Source: Acidobacteriota bacterium (lineage in GTDB: Bacteria > Acidobacteriota > Vicinamibacteria > Marinacidobacterales > Marinacidobacteraceae). Taken from it: DNA of 64,000 nt. Shown piece after piece: positions 24,534-35,570 of the stretch. The position numbers and the translations under genes are program-made. The stretch is taken from assembly GCA_022826825.1 (NCBI GenBank), contig JAJDUD010000008.1, forward strand, positions 199,643 through 263,642, given 5' to 3'. The notes under the pieces were generated by a model. It saw nothing but the letters and a program-made list of their open reading frames with translations, was not told the DNA's origin and made no database searches. Numbering within the stretch: the stretch's first letter is position 1; each line of letters begins with the position of its first letter.

Positions 24534-24899
24534 CTAGAGCCGGAACCGGCGGGTGAGGAAGTAGTGGACGGTCTCCATCCGCAGATTGCAGTCCTCGACC
24601 CCCGCTCCGCACAGCGCCTGGACGGCGTCGTCATCGGCCGTCCCGGCCTTCTCGCCCTCGTAGGCGGCTTCGAGGCTCCGGGTGAGGCTCATCGCCCGGT
24701 CCTTGTCCAGTTCGTTCTTCTGGAGTGGGCAGCCGTCGCACACCAACTCGCTGAAGGTGAGGGCCTTGCCCTGGGCGTAGGCGGCGCGGGGGCTGAGCTT
24801 GCCGGCGCCCACGCCGATGGAACCGGATGCGGCCTCGGTCGGCGACAGGGTCCCCAGACCGGCAGTGAGGAGCGCTCCCGCCAGAATCGTTCGAATCAT
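24534..24899 (-). CDS. Small secreted Cys-containing protein of unknown function
   Basis: 121 residues from the ATG at 24899, with AAGGAGG upstream. A signal peptide (about 1-24) precedes a mature chain with two Cys pairs: VCDGCPL near residue 59 and ALCGAGVEDC near residue 98, ending LRMETVHYFLTRRFRL. The CxxC-like motif and periplasmic location could mean metal or heme binding or structural disulfides; no family was recognised. It is the first gene of a two-gene unit with the downstream barrel protein. Confidence 0.65.
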   Translation of the reverse strand: MIRTILAGALLTAGLGTLSPTEAASGSIGVGAGKLSPRAAYAQGKALTFSELVCDGCPLQKNELDKDRAMSLTRSLEAAYEGEKAGTADDDAVQALCGAGVEDCNLRMETVHYFLTRRFRL

Positions 24900-24999
24900 C
24901 GATCCGATACCTCCTTGTTCGCGAATCTGACACTGTAACGTGCTTTCTCGCGTCGTGCTCAACACGCTGGGTACATCGTCAGAGTTGGAGTCGCCGCCC

Positions 25000-25674
25000 A
25001 TGGAGCACGCCGCATCCCATCCTTGGGAGGTCTCGCCGCGACGCGCCGCCGCCATCCAGCGGGAACTCGCCGGGCGCGTGGAGGAGGAGACGCCGCCCGG
25101 TTTCGATCCGGGGGTGGTGGCGGGACTCGATGCCGCCTTCCCCAAGGGAGGCAGGGAGTGCGTGGCGGCGGCGGTGGCGTGGGACGTTCGGGAACGGCAG
25201 GTGCTCGAAGAGCGGGTCGCGCGCCGCCCGCTGACTTTCCCCTACGTTCCGGGCCTCTTGTCCTTCCGCGAAGCGCCGGCGGTGCTGGCGGCGCTCTCGG
25301 AACTGAACACCCCGGTCGATGCAGTGCTGTGTGATGGCCATGGACGCGCCCATCCGCGCCGGTTCGGCCTGGCGTGCCACGTCGGCGTCCTGACCGGGTT
25401 ACCGGCGGTCGGTTGCGCCAAGAGCGTGCTGATCGGCGCGCACGGAGAGATCGATCCGTCCCGGGGTTCAAAGGCCCCGCTGGAGCATCGCGGCGAACGG
25501 GTCGGGACGGTCCTCCGCACCCGGGACGGCGTCCGCCCGGTGTTCGTGAGCATCGGCCACCGCGTGGATCTCTCCGCGGCCGAGGCGCTGGTCATGCGGT
25601 GCACCATAGGATTTCGACTTCCGGAGCCCGTCCGCCGCGCCGACCGGCTGGTGAGCCGGGCCCGCAACCTCTGA
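25000..25674 (+). CDS. nfi: Endonuclease V
   Basis: 224 residues. Endonuclease V nicks DNA one base 3' of deaminated bases (hypoxanthine) or RNA inosine. Catalytic landmarks: GLDAAF (first Asp), FPYVPGLLSFREAP (PYIPG wedge and Glu), DAVLCDGHGRAHPRRFGLACHVGV (Asp and DNA-contact block), then GCAKSVLIG (GVAK equivalent). The ATG at 25000, with GGAG 9 bases upstream, is chosen over an in-frame ATG at 24940, because the extension has no family counterpart and would overlap the divergent promoter region. Confidence 0.93.
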   Translation: MEHAASHPWEVSPRRAAAIQRELAGRVEEETPPGFDPGVVAGLDAAFPKGGRECVAAAVAWDVRERQVLEERVARRPLTFPYVPGLLSFREAPAVLAALSELNTPVDAVLCDGHGRAHPRRFGLACHVGVLTGLPAVGCAKSVLIGAHGEIDPSRGSKAPLEHRGERVGTVLRTRDGVRPVFVSIGHRVDLSAAEALVMRCTIGFRLPEPVRRADRLVSRARNL

Positions 25675-25696
25675 CCGCGGAGGCAGGAGGAATGCG

Positions 25697-26860
25697 ATGG
25701 TTCACCATGACCCGAGACAGCGGTTCGCCGCGCTGGCGCTCGTCGCCGGGCTGGCGGCGGCCTGCGGCGGCGGCGATCCGGCCCCCTCCGGCGAAGCGGC
25801 TCCGGTGGATCTGACGCTCCCGTCGCTGGATCAAGCCGGCGCTGCCGCCTTCGCCGCGCTGGCGCTCGACTGCGTTACCAAGGAGTATCCGTATTCCGTC
25901 AGCCTGCGCCTCGAGAGCGCGGACGACCTCGCGCTGCCGCGGGAAATGACCCCTCTCTTCTACGGCTGCTACGACTGGCACTCCGCGGTCCACGGGCACT
26001 GGCTGCTCGCGCGGCTCACCCGGAGGTTTCCGGCAGCGGAGTTCGCTTCCGAGGCGCGGGCGGCGCTCGACAGGAACCTCACCGACGAAGGGGTTGTCGC
26101 CGAGATCGCGCACGTCTCCCGCAAGGGGCGGCGCGGTTTCGAGCGCCCTTATGGGCTCGCCTGGCTGTTGCAGCTCGACGCCGAACTCCACGAATGGACA
26201 TCCGATGCAGAGGCTCCGGACGACGACCGGAGCCGGGCGGCGCGTTGGCGCGAGACGCTCGGGCCGCTGACCGCGAACGCCGTCGAGCGCCTGACCGAGT
26301 TCTTCGAGAAGCTGGAGCATCCCGTCCGCGTCGGCGAGCACAAGCAGACCGCCTTCTCGGTGGGCCTGATCCACGACTGGGCGGTTTCGGTCGGAGACCA
26401 ACCCATGCGGGACCTGTTGGCCGCCCGGGCGCGCGTCTGGTACGGGGACGACCGCGACTGCCCCGTGGACTACGAACCGTCCGGACAGGACTTTCTCTCG
26501 CCCTGCCTCTCGGAGGCCGACTTCATGCGGCGGGTGCTCCCGGCGGACGAGTTCGCCGCCTGGCTCGATGCCTTCCTCCCGGGCGGCCTGCCGGCAACGC
26601 TGGAACCGGTGAACGTGCCCCAGGATGAAGAGGACGCCTTCGGGCACCTGCACGGCCTTCACCTGAGCCGCGCCTGGATGCTGCATGGCATCGCGAGCGC
26701 GCTCCCGGCGCGCGACGCGAGGCGGCCGGAGATGGCTGCGCTCGCCGAGCGGAACGCGGAGGCCGGGTTTGCCGGAGTGGATCCGGCCAACTACATCGGG
26801 AGCCACTGGCTGGGCAGCTTCGCCACCTACCTGGCCACGAACCGCGGGATCAGGGACTAG
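25697..26860 (+). CDS. DUF2891 lipoprotein
   Basis: 387 residues with AGGAGG six bases before the ATG. The N-terminus has a lipobox (AGLAAACGGG, Cys near residue 22), so an exported lipoprotein is likely. The DUF2891 body is recognisable: TPLFYGCYDWHSAVHGHWLL, RPYGLAWLLQLDAEL, GEHKQTAFSVGLIHDWA, DYEPSGQDFLSPCLSEADFM and NYIGSHWLGSFATYL. The helical-repeat-like pattern with conserved His, Trp and Asp resembles alpha/alpha-barrel glycan-acting proteins, but no activity is established. Confidence 0.85.
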   Translation: MVHHDPRQRFAALALVAGLAAACGGGDPAPSGEAAPVDLTLPSLDQAGAAAFAALALDCVTKEYPYSVSLRLESADDLALPREMTPLFYGCYDWHSAVHGHWLLARLTRRFPAAEFASEARAALDRNLTDEGVVAEIAHVSRKGRRGFERPYGLAWLLQLDAELHEWTSDAEAPDDDRSRAARWRETLGPLTANAVERLTEFFEKLEHPVRVGEHKQTAFSVGLIHDWAVSVGDQPMRDLLAARARVWYGDDRDCPVDYEPSGQDFLSPCLSEADFMRRVLPADEFAAWLDAFLPGGLPATLEPVNVPQDEEDAFGHLHGLHLSRAWMLHGIASALPARDARRPEMAALAERNAEAGFAGVDPANYIGSHWLGSFATYLATNRGIRD

Positions 26861-26873
26861 CGGCGGGACGGCT

Positions 26874-27030
26874 GGGAACGCCGGTCTCCAGACCGGCACC
26901 CGCTGCGGCGAGCGCAGCGGAACCGCGTACCGCTGCTCCTCCCAAAAGCACCCACGGCTTGGAACGCTGACCTCCGGCCGGCTCTCCCGGTAGGGGCCGG
27001 CACAGCCCGCCGGAGGCGGGCGGCGGCGCG
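26874..27030. repeat. Diverged composite repeat between convergent genes
   Basis: GGAACGCCGGTCT-CC-AGACCGGCACC begins a half-element like that at 826. GGAACGCTGACCTCCGGCCGG and CTCTCCCGGTAGGGGCCGGCA (26982-27002) resemble the second repeat type at 1103 and 47882, and CCCGCC-GGA-GGCGGG forms a further hairpin. It occupies most of the 227-bp gap between the DUF2891 and NamZ stops; no gene is seen there. Confidence 0.5.
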
Positions 27031-27087
27031 GGATGTCACGCCCACATGGCGCACCGTTCGAAAACCCGTCCCCCGGAGTCGGGGCGA

Positions 27088-28251
27088 TCAGCGGTACAGC
27101 AGGAACGCGTCCCGGATCGGCTCGAAGGCGGCCCCCTCCGCATCTCCCGCGTCCGCGATCTCTGCCGTGGTCCATCCGGCCTCGATGCCTTCCCGGATGT
27201 CCGGGCTCCCCCCGAGGATGTCGATGGGAAGCCGCTCCAACTCGTACTCGTACGGTGGCGGACGCCACGCGAACTCCGCCGGCCAGAGCGTTCGGGCCTG
27301 GTTCAGGATGGCGATCCCGGTGCGCCAGGGGAGGTACGTGCCCCGGTCCGTGACGTGCTGCATCACCCCGCCGCATTCCTCGCCCGCGAACTTGTGGAAG
27401 GTGGGCCGGAACTGGACCGGGCGGAAGTGGACGCCGGGAAGGGCTTCCTCCGCCAGCGCATCCGCCAGCCGGAGCCCGTCCACCCACGGAGCCCCGCAGA
27501 TTTCGAAGGGCCGGGTCGTCCCGCGCCCCTCCGAGAGGTTCGTCCCCTCGATCAGGCAGGCGCCGGGGTACACCGCCGCCGTGTCGAGGGTGGGCATGTT
27601 CGGGGAGGGCGGAATGAACGGAAGCCGGGTGTCGTCGAGCCACCGGTCCGGTGTCCAGTCCGGGCAGCCCACGATCACCAGGTCCGCACCGATCCGGTGA
27701 TGGCGGTTCAGGAGCCCCGCGATCTCGCCCGCGGTCATGCCGTGCCGGTTCGGGATCGGATAGAGCCCCACGAAGGAGCGGTGGTCGTCCCGGATCAGGT
27801 TCCCCTCCACCGCGCCGCCGATCGGGTTCGGCCGGTCGAGGACGACGATGCGCTTGCCGTGCTCGGCGGCGGCCTCCATGGCGTGCGCCATCGTCCAGAC
27901 GTAGGTGTAGTAGCGCGAGCCGACGTCCTGAACGTCGAAGACGAGGGCGTCGAGCCCCTCCAGCATCGCCGCCGTCGGCCGCCGGGTGGGCCCGTAGAGG
28001 CTGTGCACGGGAATGGGGCCGTCGCCGTCGGCGATCTCGATGAGGTCCTGCTCAACGGCGTCGAAGCCGTGCTCGGGGGCGAAGAGCGCGGCGAGCGTCA
28101 CGCCCGGCAGCCCGGCCACCACGTCCCGCGCGTGGCGGAAGGATGCGTCCACCGAGGACGGATTCGCGATCAGCCCGACCCGGAGTCCCTTGAGCAGTTC
28201 CCCCATTTTGGGAAGCCGGTCGAGCCCGGTCCGGACCCTGGGCGTCTTCAT
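27088..28251 (-). CDS. namZ: Exo-beta-N-acetylmuramidase NamZ family (DUF1343)
   Basis: 387 residues from the ATG at 28251; the longer in-frame extension overlaps the divergent S9 gene and is rejected. NamZ (B. subtilis YbbC type) removes terminal MurNAc from peptidoglycan fragments. Family blocks: GLRVGLIANPSSVD, LAALFAPEHGFDA, ALVFDVQDVGSRYYTYVWTM, VLDRPNPIGGAVEGN, GLYPIPNRHGMTAGEIA, PSPNMPTLDTAAVYPGACL and IEGTNLSEGRGTTRPFEICG. No signal peptide is apparent in this start choice, so export is uncertain. Confidence 0.9.
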   Translation of the reverse strand: MKTPRVRTGLDRLPKMGELLKGLRVGLIANPSSVDASFRHARDVVAGLPGVTLAALFAPEHGFDAVEQDLIEIADGDGPIPVHSLYGPTRRPTAAMLEGLDALVFDVQDVGSRYYTYVWTMAHAMEAAAEHGKRIVVLDRPNPIGGAVEGNLIRDDHRSFVGLYPIPNRHGMTAGEIAGLLNRHHRIGADLVIVGCPDWTPDRWLDDTRLPFIPPSPNMPTLDTAAVYPGACLIEGTNLSEGRGTTRPFEICGAPWVDGLRLADALAEEALPGVHFRPVQFRPTFHKFAGEECGGVMQHVTDRGTYLPWRTGIAILNQARTLWPAEFAWRPPPYEYELERLPIDILGGSPDIREGIEAGWTTAEIADAGDAEGAAFEPIRDAFLLYR

Positions 28252-28393
28252 TGAGGGAAGACTACGCAAACAGAATCGGGCGGGTTCACCGGAGTCGCTG
28301 TGCGAACCGACCGCAACTCGCGCCGCGCAGGCCGCCAGTGGGATACTTGGCCGTCTGCGGCCGGGGCAATTCCGGCTGCCGGGGAGGTCCGCC

Positions 28394-30439
28394 GTGTTTG
28401 CTCGTTCCACCGTTTCCGTCGTTCTGCTGGCGCTCCTGGCCGCCGTGGCCACACCGTCCCCTGCTCTTGCCGAGGACGACCGCTGGAGTCCGGCGCTCTC
28501 CATGAAGTACCACCGGGTCGGCTCGGTCGCCATCTCCCCGGACGGGACGCTGGTCGCGTTCGCGGTCACCGTGCCGCTCATGGAGGGCGAGAAATCCGAG
28601 TACCGGACCCAGATCCACGTGGTCCCGGCGGCGGGCGGCGAGGCGGTCGCCTACACCACCGGCGAGAACTCGGCGACCTCGCCTTCCTTCTCTCCGGACG
28701 GGCGCCATCTCGCGTTCCTGCGGAAAGGGGAGGAAAACCAGCAGGTCTGGCTGCTCCCCCTCGCCGGTGGGGAGGCCTATCAGGCCACCCACGCGGAGAA
28801 CGGAGCGCGTTCCTTTCGGTTCTCGCCGGACGGCCTCAGCATCGGCTACCTGATGACCGATCCCGAGACCGAGGAGGAGAAGACCCGGAAGGAGGAGAAG
28901 CGCGACGTGGAACTGGTGGACCAGAACTTCAAGTACGGCCACCTCTACGTGGCCCTGGTGGCCGGCCGCTACGACCCCGACGGCGAAGACCGGCGCCTCA
29001 CCCGGGGTGACTTCCACGTCTCGGGCTGGGACTGGTCGAGCAGCGACCGCATCGTCTTCAGCCACCAGGACGATCCGCGGATTAACACGAACCGCCGGTC
29101 CGGCGACCTGTCGGTCGTCCACCTGGGGGACGGGCAGGTGAGCCTGCTCCACGGCGGCGACGGGATCGAGAGTTCGCCACGGGTGTCCCCCGACGGCCAG
29201 ACGGTCGCGTTCCGCTCCACGGGCGACCAGCCGGAGCCCATCGGGCTCGGCGACGTCTACGTGATGCCCGTCATGGGCGGCGAGCGGGTGAAGCTGGCGG
29301 AGACGAAGGACCGGAGTCCGGGCATCCTCGGCTGGTCCCGCGACGGCTCGCTCGTCTACGTGGCGGAGGCCGATCGCACTTCGCGGCGGCTCTTCGGGCT
29401 GCCGGCGGACGGAGGCGATCTGGTGGACCTGACCCCGGGGGAGGGCGTTTTCCGCTCTCCCGCCATCGCGTCGGCTGCCGACGTGATGGCCTTCACCCAC
29501 GAAACCCCGGAGACGCCGTGGGACGTCTTCGCCGCCGACCTCGGGGCCGGGGGCGCCGCCGCCGCAGCCTTCGAGCCGCGCCGCCTTACCGATCTCCACA
29601 ACGACGTGGCCCGTCCCGCGATGGGGAAGACCAGCGTGCTCACCTGGAACTCACCCGATGGGACCCCGGTGGAGGGCCTGCTGACGCTCCCGGTGAACTA
29701 CGAGGAAGGCCGGCGCTATCCCTTGGTGCTGAACGTCCACGGCGGGCCCGCGGGGGTCTATTCCGAGACCTTCACCGGCGCCCCGTCCATCTACATGCTC
29801 CAGTACTTCGCCCAGGAGGGGTTTGCCATCCTGCGGCCCAACCCGCGCGGTTCCACCGGCTACGGCAAGGAGTTCCGCTACGCCAACTTCAAGGACTGGG
29901 GCTTCGGGGACATGGACGACCTGATGGCCGGGGTGGACCTCGTGATCGAGCAGGGGGTGGCGCAGGCCGACCGGCTCTACATCATGGGCTGGAGCTACGG
30001 GGGCTACATGACCTCGTTCGCGGTCACCCGCACCGACCGTTTCGTCGCCGCCAGCATGGGCGCGGGGCTGCCGAACCTGATCAGCATGGTCACCACCACC
30101 GACATCCAGGACTACCTCGCGGGCCACATGGGAGGCGACTTCTGGGAGGACTACGAGGTCTACGAGGCCCACTCGGCGATCTACCGCATCGCGGAGGTGA
30201 CCACCCCGACCCAGGTGATCCACGGCGCGCAGGACCTCCGGGTGCCGTTCACCCAGGGCCAGGAGTTCTACCGGGCGCTCGACCGCCGGGGGATTCCCAC
30301 CGAGTTTGTCGTGTACCCACGGACCCCGCACGGGCCGAGGGAGCCGAAGTTCCTCATGGACGTCTCGGAGCGCATCCTGACCTGGTTCCGGACGCACACG
30401 CCGGAGGCGGAGACCGACGACGCGGCGAACGGCCGCTGA
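28394..30439 (+). CDS. Secreted S9 family prolyl-oligopeptidase/acylaminoacyl-peptidase
   Basis: 681 residues, GTG start six bases after GGGGAGG (28381-28387), signal peptide ending ALAE near residue 26. The N-terminal half is a WD40-like beta propeller (repeats such as VAISPDGTLVAFAV, PSFSPDGRHLAFLR, FRFSPDGLSIGYL, PRVSPDGQTVAFRS). The C-terminal half is an alpha/beta hydrolase with GWSYGGYM (Ser534), HGAQDLRVP (Asp614) and RTPHGP (His646). It releases dipeptides or acyl amino acids from peptides outside the cytoplasm. It is divergent to namZ. Confidence 0.93.
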   Translation: MFARSTVSVVLLALLAAVATPSPALAEDDRWSPALSMKYHRVGSVAISPDGTLVAFAVTVPLMEGEKSEYRTQIHVVPAAGGEAVAYTTGENSATSPSFSPDGRHLAFLRKGEENQQVWLLPLAGGEAYQATHAENGARSFRFSPDGLSIGYLMTDPETEEEKTRKEEKRDVELVDQNFKYGHLYVALVAGRYDPDGEDRRLTRGDFHVSGWDWSSSDRIVFSHQDDPRINTNRRSGDLSVVHLGDGQVSLLHGGDGIESSPRVSPDGQTVAFRSTGDQPEPIGLGDVYVMPVMGGERVKLAETKDRSPGILGWSRDGSLVYVAEADRTSRRLFGLPADGGDLVDLTPGEGVFRSPAIASAADVMAFTHETPETPWDVFAADLGAGGAAAAAFEPRRLTDLHNDVARPAMGKTSVLTWNSPDGTPVEGLLTLPVNYEEGRRYPLVLNVHGGPAGVYSETFTGAPSIYMLQYFAQEGFAILRPNPRGSTGYGKEFRYANFKDWGFGDMDDLMAGVDLVIEQGVAQADRLYIMGWSYGGYMTSFAVTRTDRFVAASMGAGLPNLISMVTTTDIQDYLAGHMGGDFWEDYEVYEAHSAIYRIAEVTTPTQVIHGAQDLRVPFTQGQEFYRALDRRGIPTEFVVYPRTPHGPREPKFLMDVSERILTWFRTHTPEAETDDAANGR

Positions 30440-30466
30440 TCGGGTGTTGGCCGCCCGCGCACGGGT

Positions 30467-30770
30467 GTGCAGAGCGCGGTAAGCGAACTCCCCGAATCCA
30501 TCGAGGAGCACCTCCGGGCGCGGCGCGAAGAGTTGTGTCGCTCTACCCAGGAGCTGCTCGTATCCGTCGAGGAGCCTCTCGAGAGGCACCGCAAGTTGAG
30601 GGCGCCGCGGAATGAGAACTTCAACGTGTTCCGGTTGCTCGACGTGGAATGCAGTGAGGAGGAACTGCATTCGCCCTTCATCGCCGAGTTGCTGGACCCC
30701 CATGGTTCGCATGACTTGGGGACGACGTTCCTCCAACTATTCCTGAATGAGGTTGGCGAACAGGTTGGAC
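30467..30770 (+). pseudogene. N-terminal remnant of a PD-(D/E)XK nuclease-family gene
   Basis: The first ~100 codons resemble the N-terminus of PDDEXK_4-type proteins: NFNVFRLLDVECSEEELHSPF and IAELLDPHGSHDLGTTFLQL, then FLNEVG. After about base 30770 the frame stays open but loses resemblance and runs into sequence antisense to the MazF-type toxin gene. The catalytic core, which should follow for several hundred residues, is missing. It reads as a gene truncated by a deletion or by arrival of the neighbouring TA module. Confidence 0.6.
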
Positions 30771-30850
30771 CGCCTGAGCGCCCTGCTTCGGAAGCTCCGC
30801 GCCGCTCACGGGGTGGGACCCGTCCTCCGGGGGCGAGTGGGTCGGGGTCG

Positions 30851-31195
30851 TTACAGGTCCAGCACCAGCCGGAGGCCGGCTTCCACCTGCGCCATGAGTC
30901 GCCTCGGAATCATCCCGACTTGCTTCTCGAGCAAATCCTCGTCCACGGTCCCGAGCTGTGTCACGTTGGCAACGGAATCTCTCGGTAGTCCTGTGCTCTT
31001 CCGCGGGAGAAGGACATTTCCGGGTTTCTCGGCAAGTCGTGTGTTGCCCGTGAGGAGCACCGCGATCACCGTGCGGAGACGGCTCGCGTTGAAGGCGTCC
31101 GACTGGATGATGAGGATGGGTCGGCGAAACCCGGATTGCGAGCCGGGAGGCGCCGAGAGGGCGGCCCACCAGATCTCCCCCCGTTCGGCTACCAC
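30851..31195 (-). CDS. mazF: MazF/PemK-family toxin
   Basis: 114 residues. MazF signatures: RGEIWWAALSAPPGSQSGFRRP, LIIQSDAFN, TVIAVLLTGN, NVLLPRKSTGLPRDSVANV and the LGTVDEDLLEKQVG tail. MazF toxins are sequence-specific endoribonucleases. Its start overlaps the end of the upstream antitoxin gene by 7 bases, the normal antitoxin-first order. It lies against a truncated nuclease gene. Confidence 0.92.
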   Translation of the reverse strand: MVAERGEIWWAALSAPPGSQSGFRRPILIIQSDAFNASRLRTVIAVLLTGNTRLAEKPGNVLLPRKSTGLPRDSVANVTQLGTVDEDLLEKQVGMIPRRLMAQVEAGLRLVLDL

Positions 31196-31425
31196 TCTTC
31201 GGGACCGATGCTTTCCGCCTGCATTCTGGCGAACACCGGATCCAGACGGTCCGGCTCCCTTGCGAGCACTTCGTTCAGTCTGGCGGTGATTGCCTCACGG
31301 CGACGCCTCGCGAGATACTCGGACACGGCGTCGCAGTACAGCTTGCTCCGCGACGTTCCCATCCGATTCGCGAAGTCGTCAGCTTCCTTGAAGAGTTCAT
31401 CCGGTACGGAGATCGCTGTCTTCAT
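31189..31425 (-). CDS. Ribbon-helix-helix antitoxin partner of the MazF toxin
   Basis: 78 residues: MKTAISVPDELFKEADDFAN followed by GTSRSKLYCDAVSEYLARRR is a ribbon-helix-helix DNA-binding start, with an acidic C-terminal tail (ESIGPEEW) suited to blocking the toxin. It probably represses its own promoter. TATAAT lies only 6 bases upstream of the ATG and there is no Shine-Dalgarno, so the mRNA may be leaderless. Confidence 0.88.
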   Translation of the reverse strand: MKTAISVPDELFKEADDFANRMGTSRSKLYCDAVSEYLARRRREAITARLNEVLAREPDRLDPVFARMQAESIGPEEW

Positions 31426-31430
31426 GCAGT

Positions 31431-31450
31431 GATTATACCGCGGTTATACC
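31431..31450 (-). promoter_or_regulatory. mazEF promoter with 11-bp-spaced direct repeat
   Basis: On the minus strand GGTATAACC and GGTATAATC are spaced 11 bases apart, one helical turn. The second contains a perfect TATAAT (31432-31437) six bases before the antitoxin ATG. ACCGCGGT at the centre is palindromic. A ribbon-helix-helix repressor binding such adjacent half-sites would block the -10. No good -35 is seen. Confidence 0.5.
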
Positions 31451-31653
31451 CGTCCCTTCAGATCAGTTTGACTGCCGGCCGCTTCTCCACGCGTTCGTTC
31501 GGGGGTGGGAACCGTTGGGGCGCGCCGCCCTCCGGGCCGCTAGACTTCGCGCCTTCCGGTCCCGAACGGGCGGGACCCTGAGCAGTTCGCGGCCCAGCTT
31601 CGCCGGCGCTCCCCCGGCCGAGCCCGCGCAACTCACCTGGTGAGGAGAACCCC

Positions 31654-33930
<2,277 letters not shown>

Positions 33931-33946
33931 CGGACTGAGGGCCGGG

Positions 33947-35140
33947 GTGCCGGAAGAACCACCGGCGTCCGGCAGCCCGCCGCGTCCTGCCCCGGCGCGG
34001 ATCCACTCGCTGGACGCGCTGCGCGCCGTGATGATGCTGCTCGGGCTCGTCCTGCACACCGCGCTCAGCTACGTCCCGGAACTGTCGTCCGGCGGGTGGC
34101 CCTACCAGGACCGGCAGGCGAGCGTCTGGTTCGGCTGGCTGGTCAGCCTCATCCACACCTTCCGGATGCCGGCGTTCTTCGCGGTGGCCGGATTCTTCGC
34201 GTCGTTCCTGGTCGCAAGGCGCGGAACGGGCGCGTTCCTCCGCCATCGCCTGAACCGGATCGGCGTTCCGCTGGTCGGCGGCTGGATCCTGCTCTTCCCA
34301 CTGACCGCGGTTGCCTGGGTCTTCGCGGCGTCCCGTTCCGCCGCTCCCCCGGCGGCGCCCGGATCGGCGGGCGGCGTCATGGATCTGATTCACCTGTGGT
34401 TCCTCTATCACCTGCTGATTCTCTCCGCCGCCGTCGCGCTGTTCCGGTCCGGATTCGTGCGCTGGTGGCCGGCGGGAGCTGCCCGGCTCACGGGAATCGC
34501 GCGGAACGCCCTCGGCCGTCGCTGGGTGTTTCCCGCGCTCGTCATGGTCACCGCGCTGACGCTGATTCCCATGGAAGCCTGGGAACTCGAGACCGACGGC
34601 TCGCTCCTTCCGCCGGTGCGGCTGCTGGCGGCGTACGGGGTGTTCTTCGTCTTCGGCTGGCTGGAGCACGGCCGGGGCGGCGGCTTCGGCCACCTCCGCG
34701 ACCGCTGCCTCCTGCGCCTCGGCGGCGGCCTCTTCTTCCACACCCTCTACCTGGCGGTGGTAGCGCCGCACTTCGGGATGGCGCCCGCGGAAGCCCGCGT
34801 CGCGCATGGCGCGGGGATGGTCCTGCTCGCCGTCTCGATGTGGCTCTTCGTCCTCGGATTCCTCGGCCTGTTCCGCCGCTGGCTGGACGCTCTGAGCCCC
34901 GGCTGGCGCTATCTCTCGGACGCCTCCTACTGGATGTACCTGGTCCACCTGCCGCTGACCGTCGCGCTCCCGCCGCTCCTGGCCGGCTGGGACGCCCCCG
35001 GCCTGATCAAGTTCGCTCTCGCCCTCGGAGCGGCATGCGCCATCACCCTCGTCACCTACCACTACGGGGTGCGCTCCACCTGGGTGGGGAAGCGCCTCAA
35101 CGGCCGCCGCTACCCTCGGGCCTTTCCTGGGCGGGCGTGA
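33947..35140 (+). CDS. Acyltransferase-3 family membrane protein (MdoC/OPG-type)
   Basis: 397 residues from GTG at 33947. About ten transmembrane helices. ARIHSLDALRAVMMLLGLVL with its following His is the acyltransferase-3 opening motif; HTFRMPAFFAVAGFFASFLV and RHRLNRIGVPLVGG follow; YLSDASYWMYLVHLPLTV near the C-terminus is typical of the OpgC/MdoC branch. Such proteins move acyl or succinyl groups to periplasmic glycans. The acceptor here is unknown. Confidence 0.87.
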   Translation: MPEEPPASGSPPRPAPARIHSLDALRAVMMLLGLVLHTALSYVPELSSGGWPYQDRQASVWFGWLVSLIHTFRMPAFFAVAGFFASFLVARRGTGAFLRHRLNRIGVPLVGGWILLFPLTAVAWVFAASRSAAPPAAPGSAGGVMDLIHLWFLYHLLILSAAVALFRSGFVRWWPAGAARLTGIARNALGRRWVFPALVMVTALTLIPMEAWELETDGSLLPPVRLLAAYGVFFVFGWLEHGRGGGFGHLRDRCLLRLGGGLFFHTLYLAVVAPHFGMAPAEARVAHGAGMVLLAVSMWLFVLGFLGLFRRWLDALSPGWRYLSDASYWMYLVHLPLTVALPPLLAGWDAPGLIKFALALGAACAITLVTYHYGVRSTWVGKRLNGRRYPRAFPGRA

Positions 35141-35156
35141 CGCTCCCCGGGAGCGG

Positions 35157-35570
35157 CTAGCGGAGGACGGTGAACGCGGTCTGGCGCCGGGAACCGTAGC
35201 GAAACACGGCGAAGTCGCGGTCGAACGAGACGACTCTCGAAATGCCGAGCCGGACCATGAGTGCGAAGGAGGTTCGGTCAACGACGGAGAAGTCCTGATC
35301 GGGAAACGCCGCCCCGACCTCCCAGGCGGCATCGAGATCGGCCGCGGTGGCGGTTTCCACCGTTGCCACCCCGCTCCGCAGCCCCTCCCAGAAACGCTCG
35401 GCCGCTCCCGCCGAGAGGAAGTGATGGAGGAGCCGCCAGGTCTCGATGAGCACGTGGTCGCTGGTAACGAGGGTCTCCGGCGTCGCAAGAAGCTCCTTGG
35501 CGCGGCTGTTTCTGCGGTCGCGCGGACTCGCAGCCGCGAACCAGGCGGAGGTGTCGACGAAGACGCTCAC
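35157..35570 (-). CDS. vapC: VapC PIN-domain toxin
   Basis: 137 residues. The PIN nuclease acidic set is visible: D6 in VFVDTSAWF, E43 in HVLIETW, D98 in FSVVDRTSFALM and D117 in VVSFDRDFAVF. VapC toxins cleave tRNA or rRNA with Mg2+. The start overlaps the antitoxin stop by 4 bases (35567-35570). It is convergent with the acyltransferase gene. Confidence 0.92.
   Translation of the reverse strand: MSVFVDTSAWFAAASPRDRRNSRAKELLATPETLVTSDHVLIETWRLLHHFLSAGAAERFWEGLRSGVATVETATAADLDAAWEVGAAFPDQDFSVVDRTSFALMVRLGISRVVSFDRDFAVFRYGSRRQTAFTVLR

Noticed and set aside
31451-31653. Possible RNA gene between the antitoxin and maeB
   Set aside because: No tRNA cloverleaf, T-loop consensus or known riboswitch core was found; only GC-rich leader-like sequence with TGAGGAGA before maeB.
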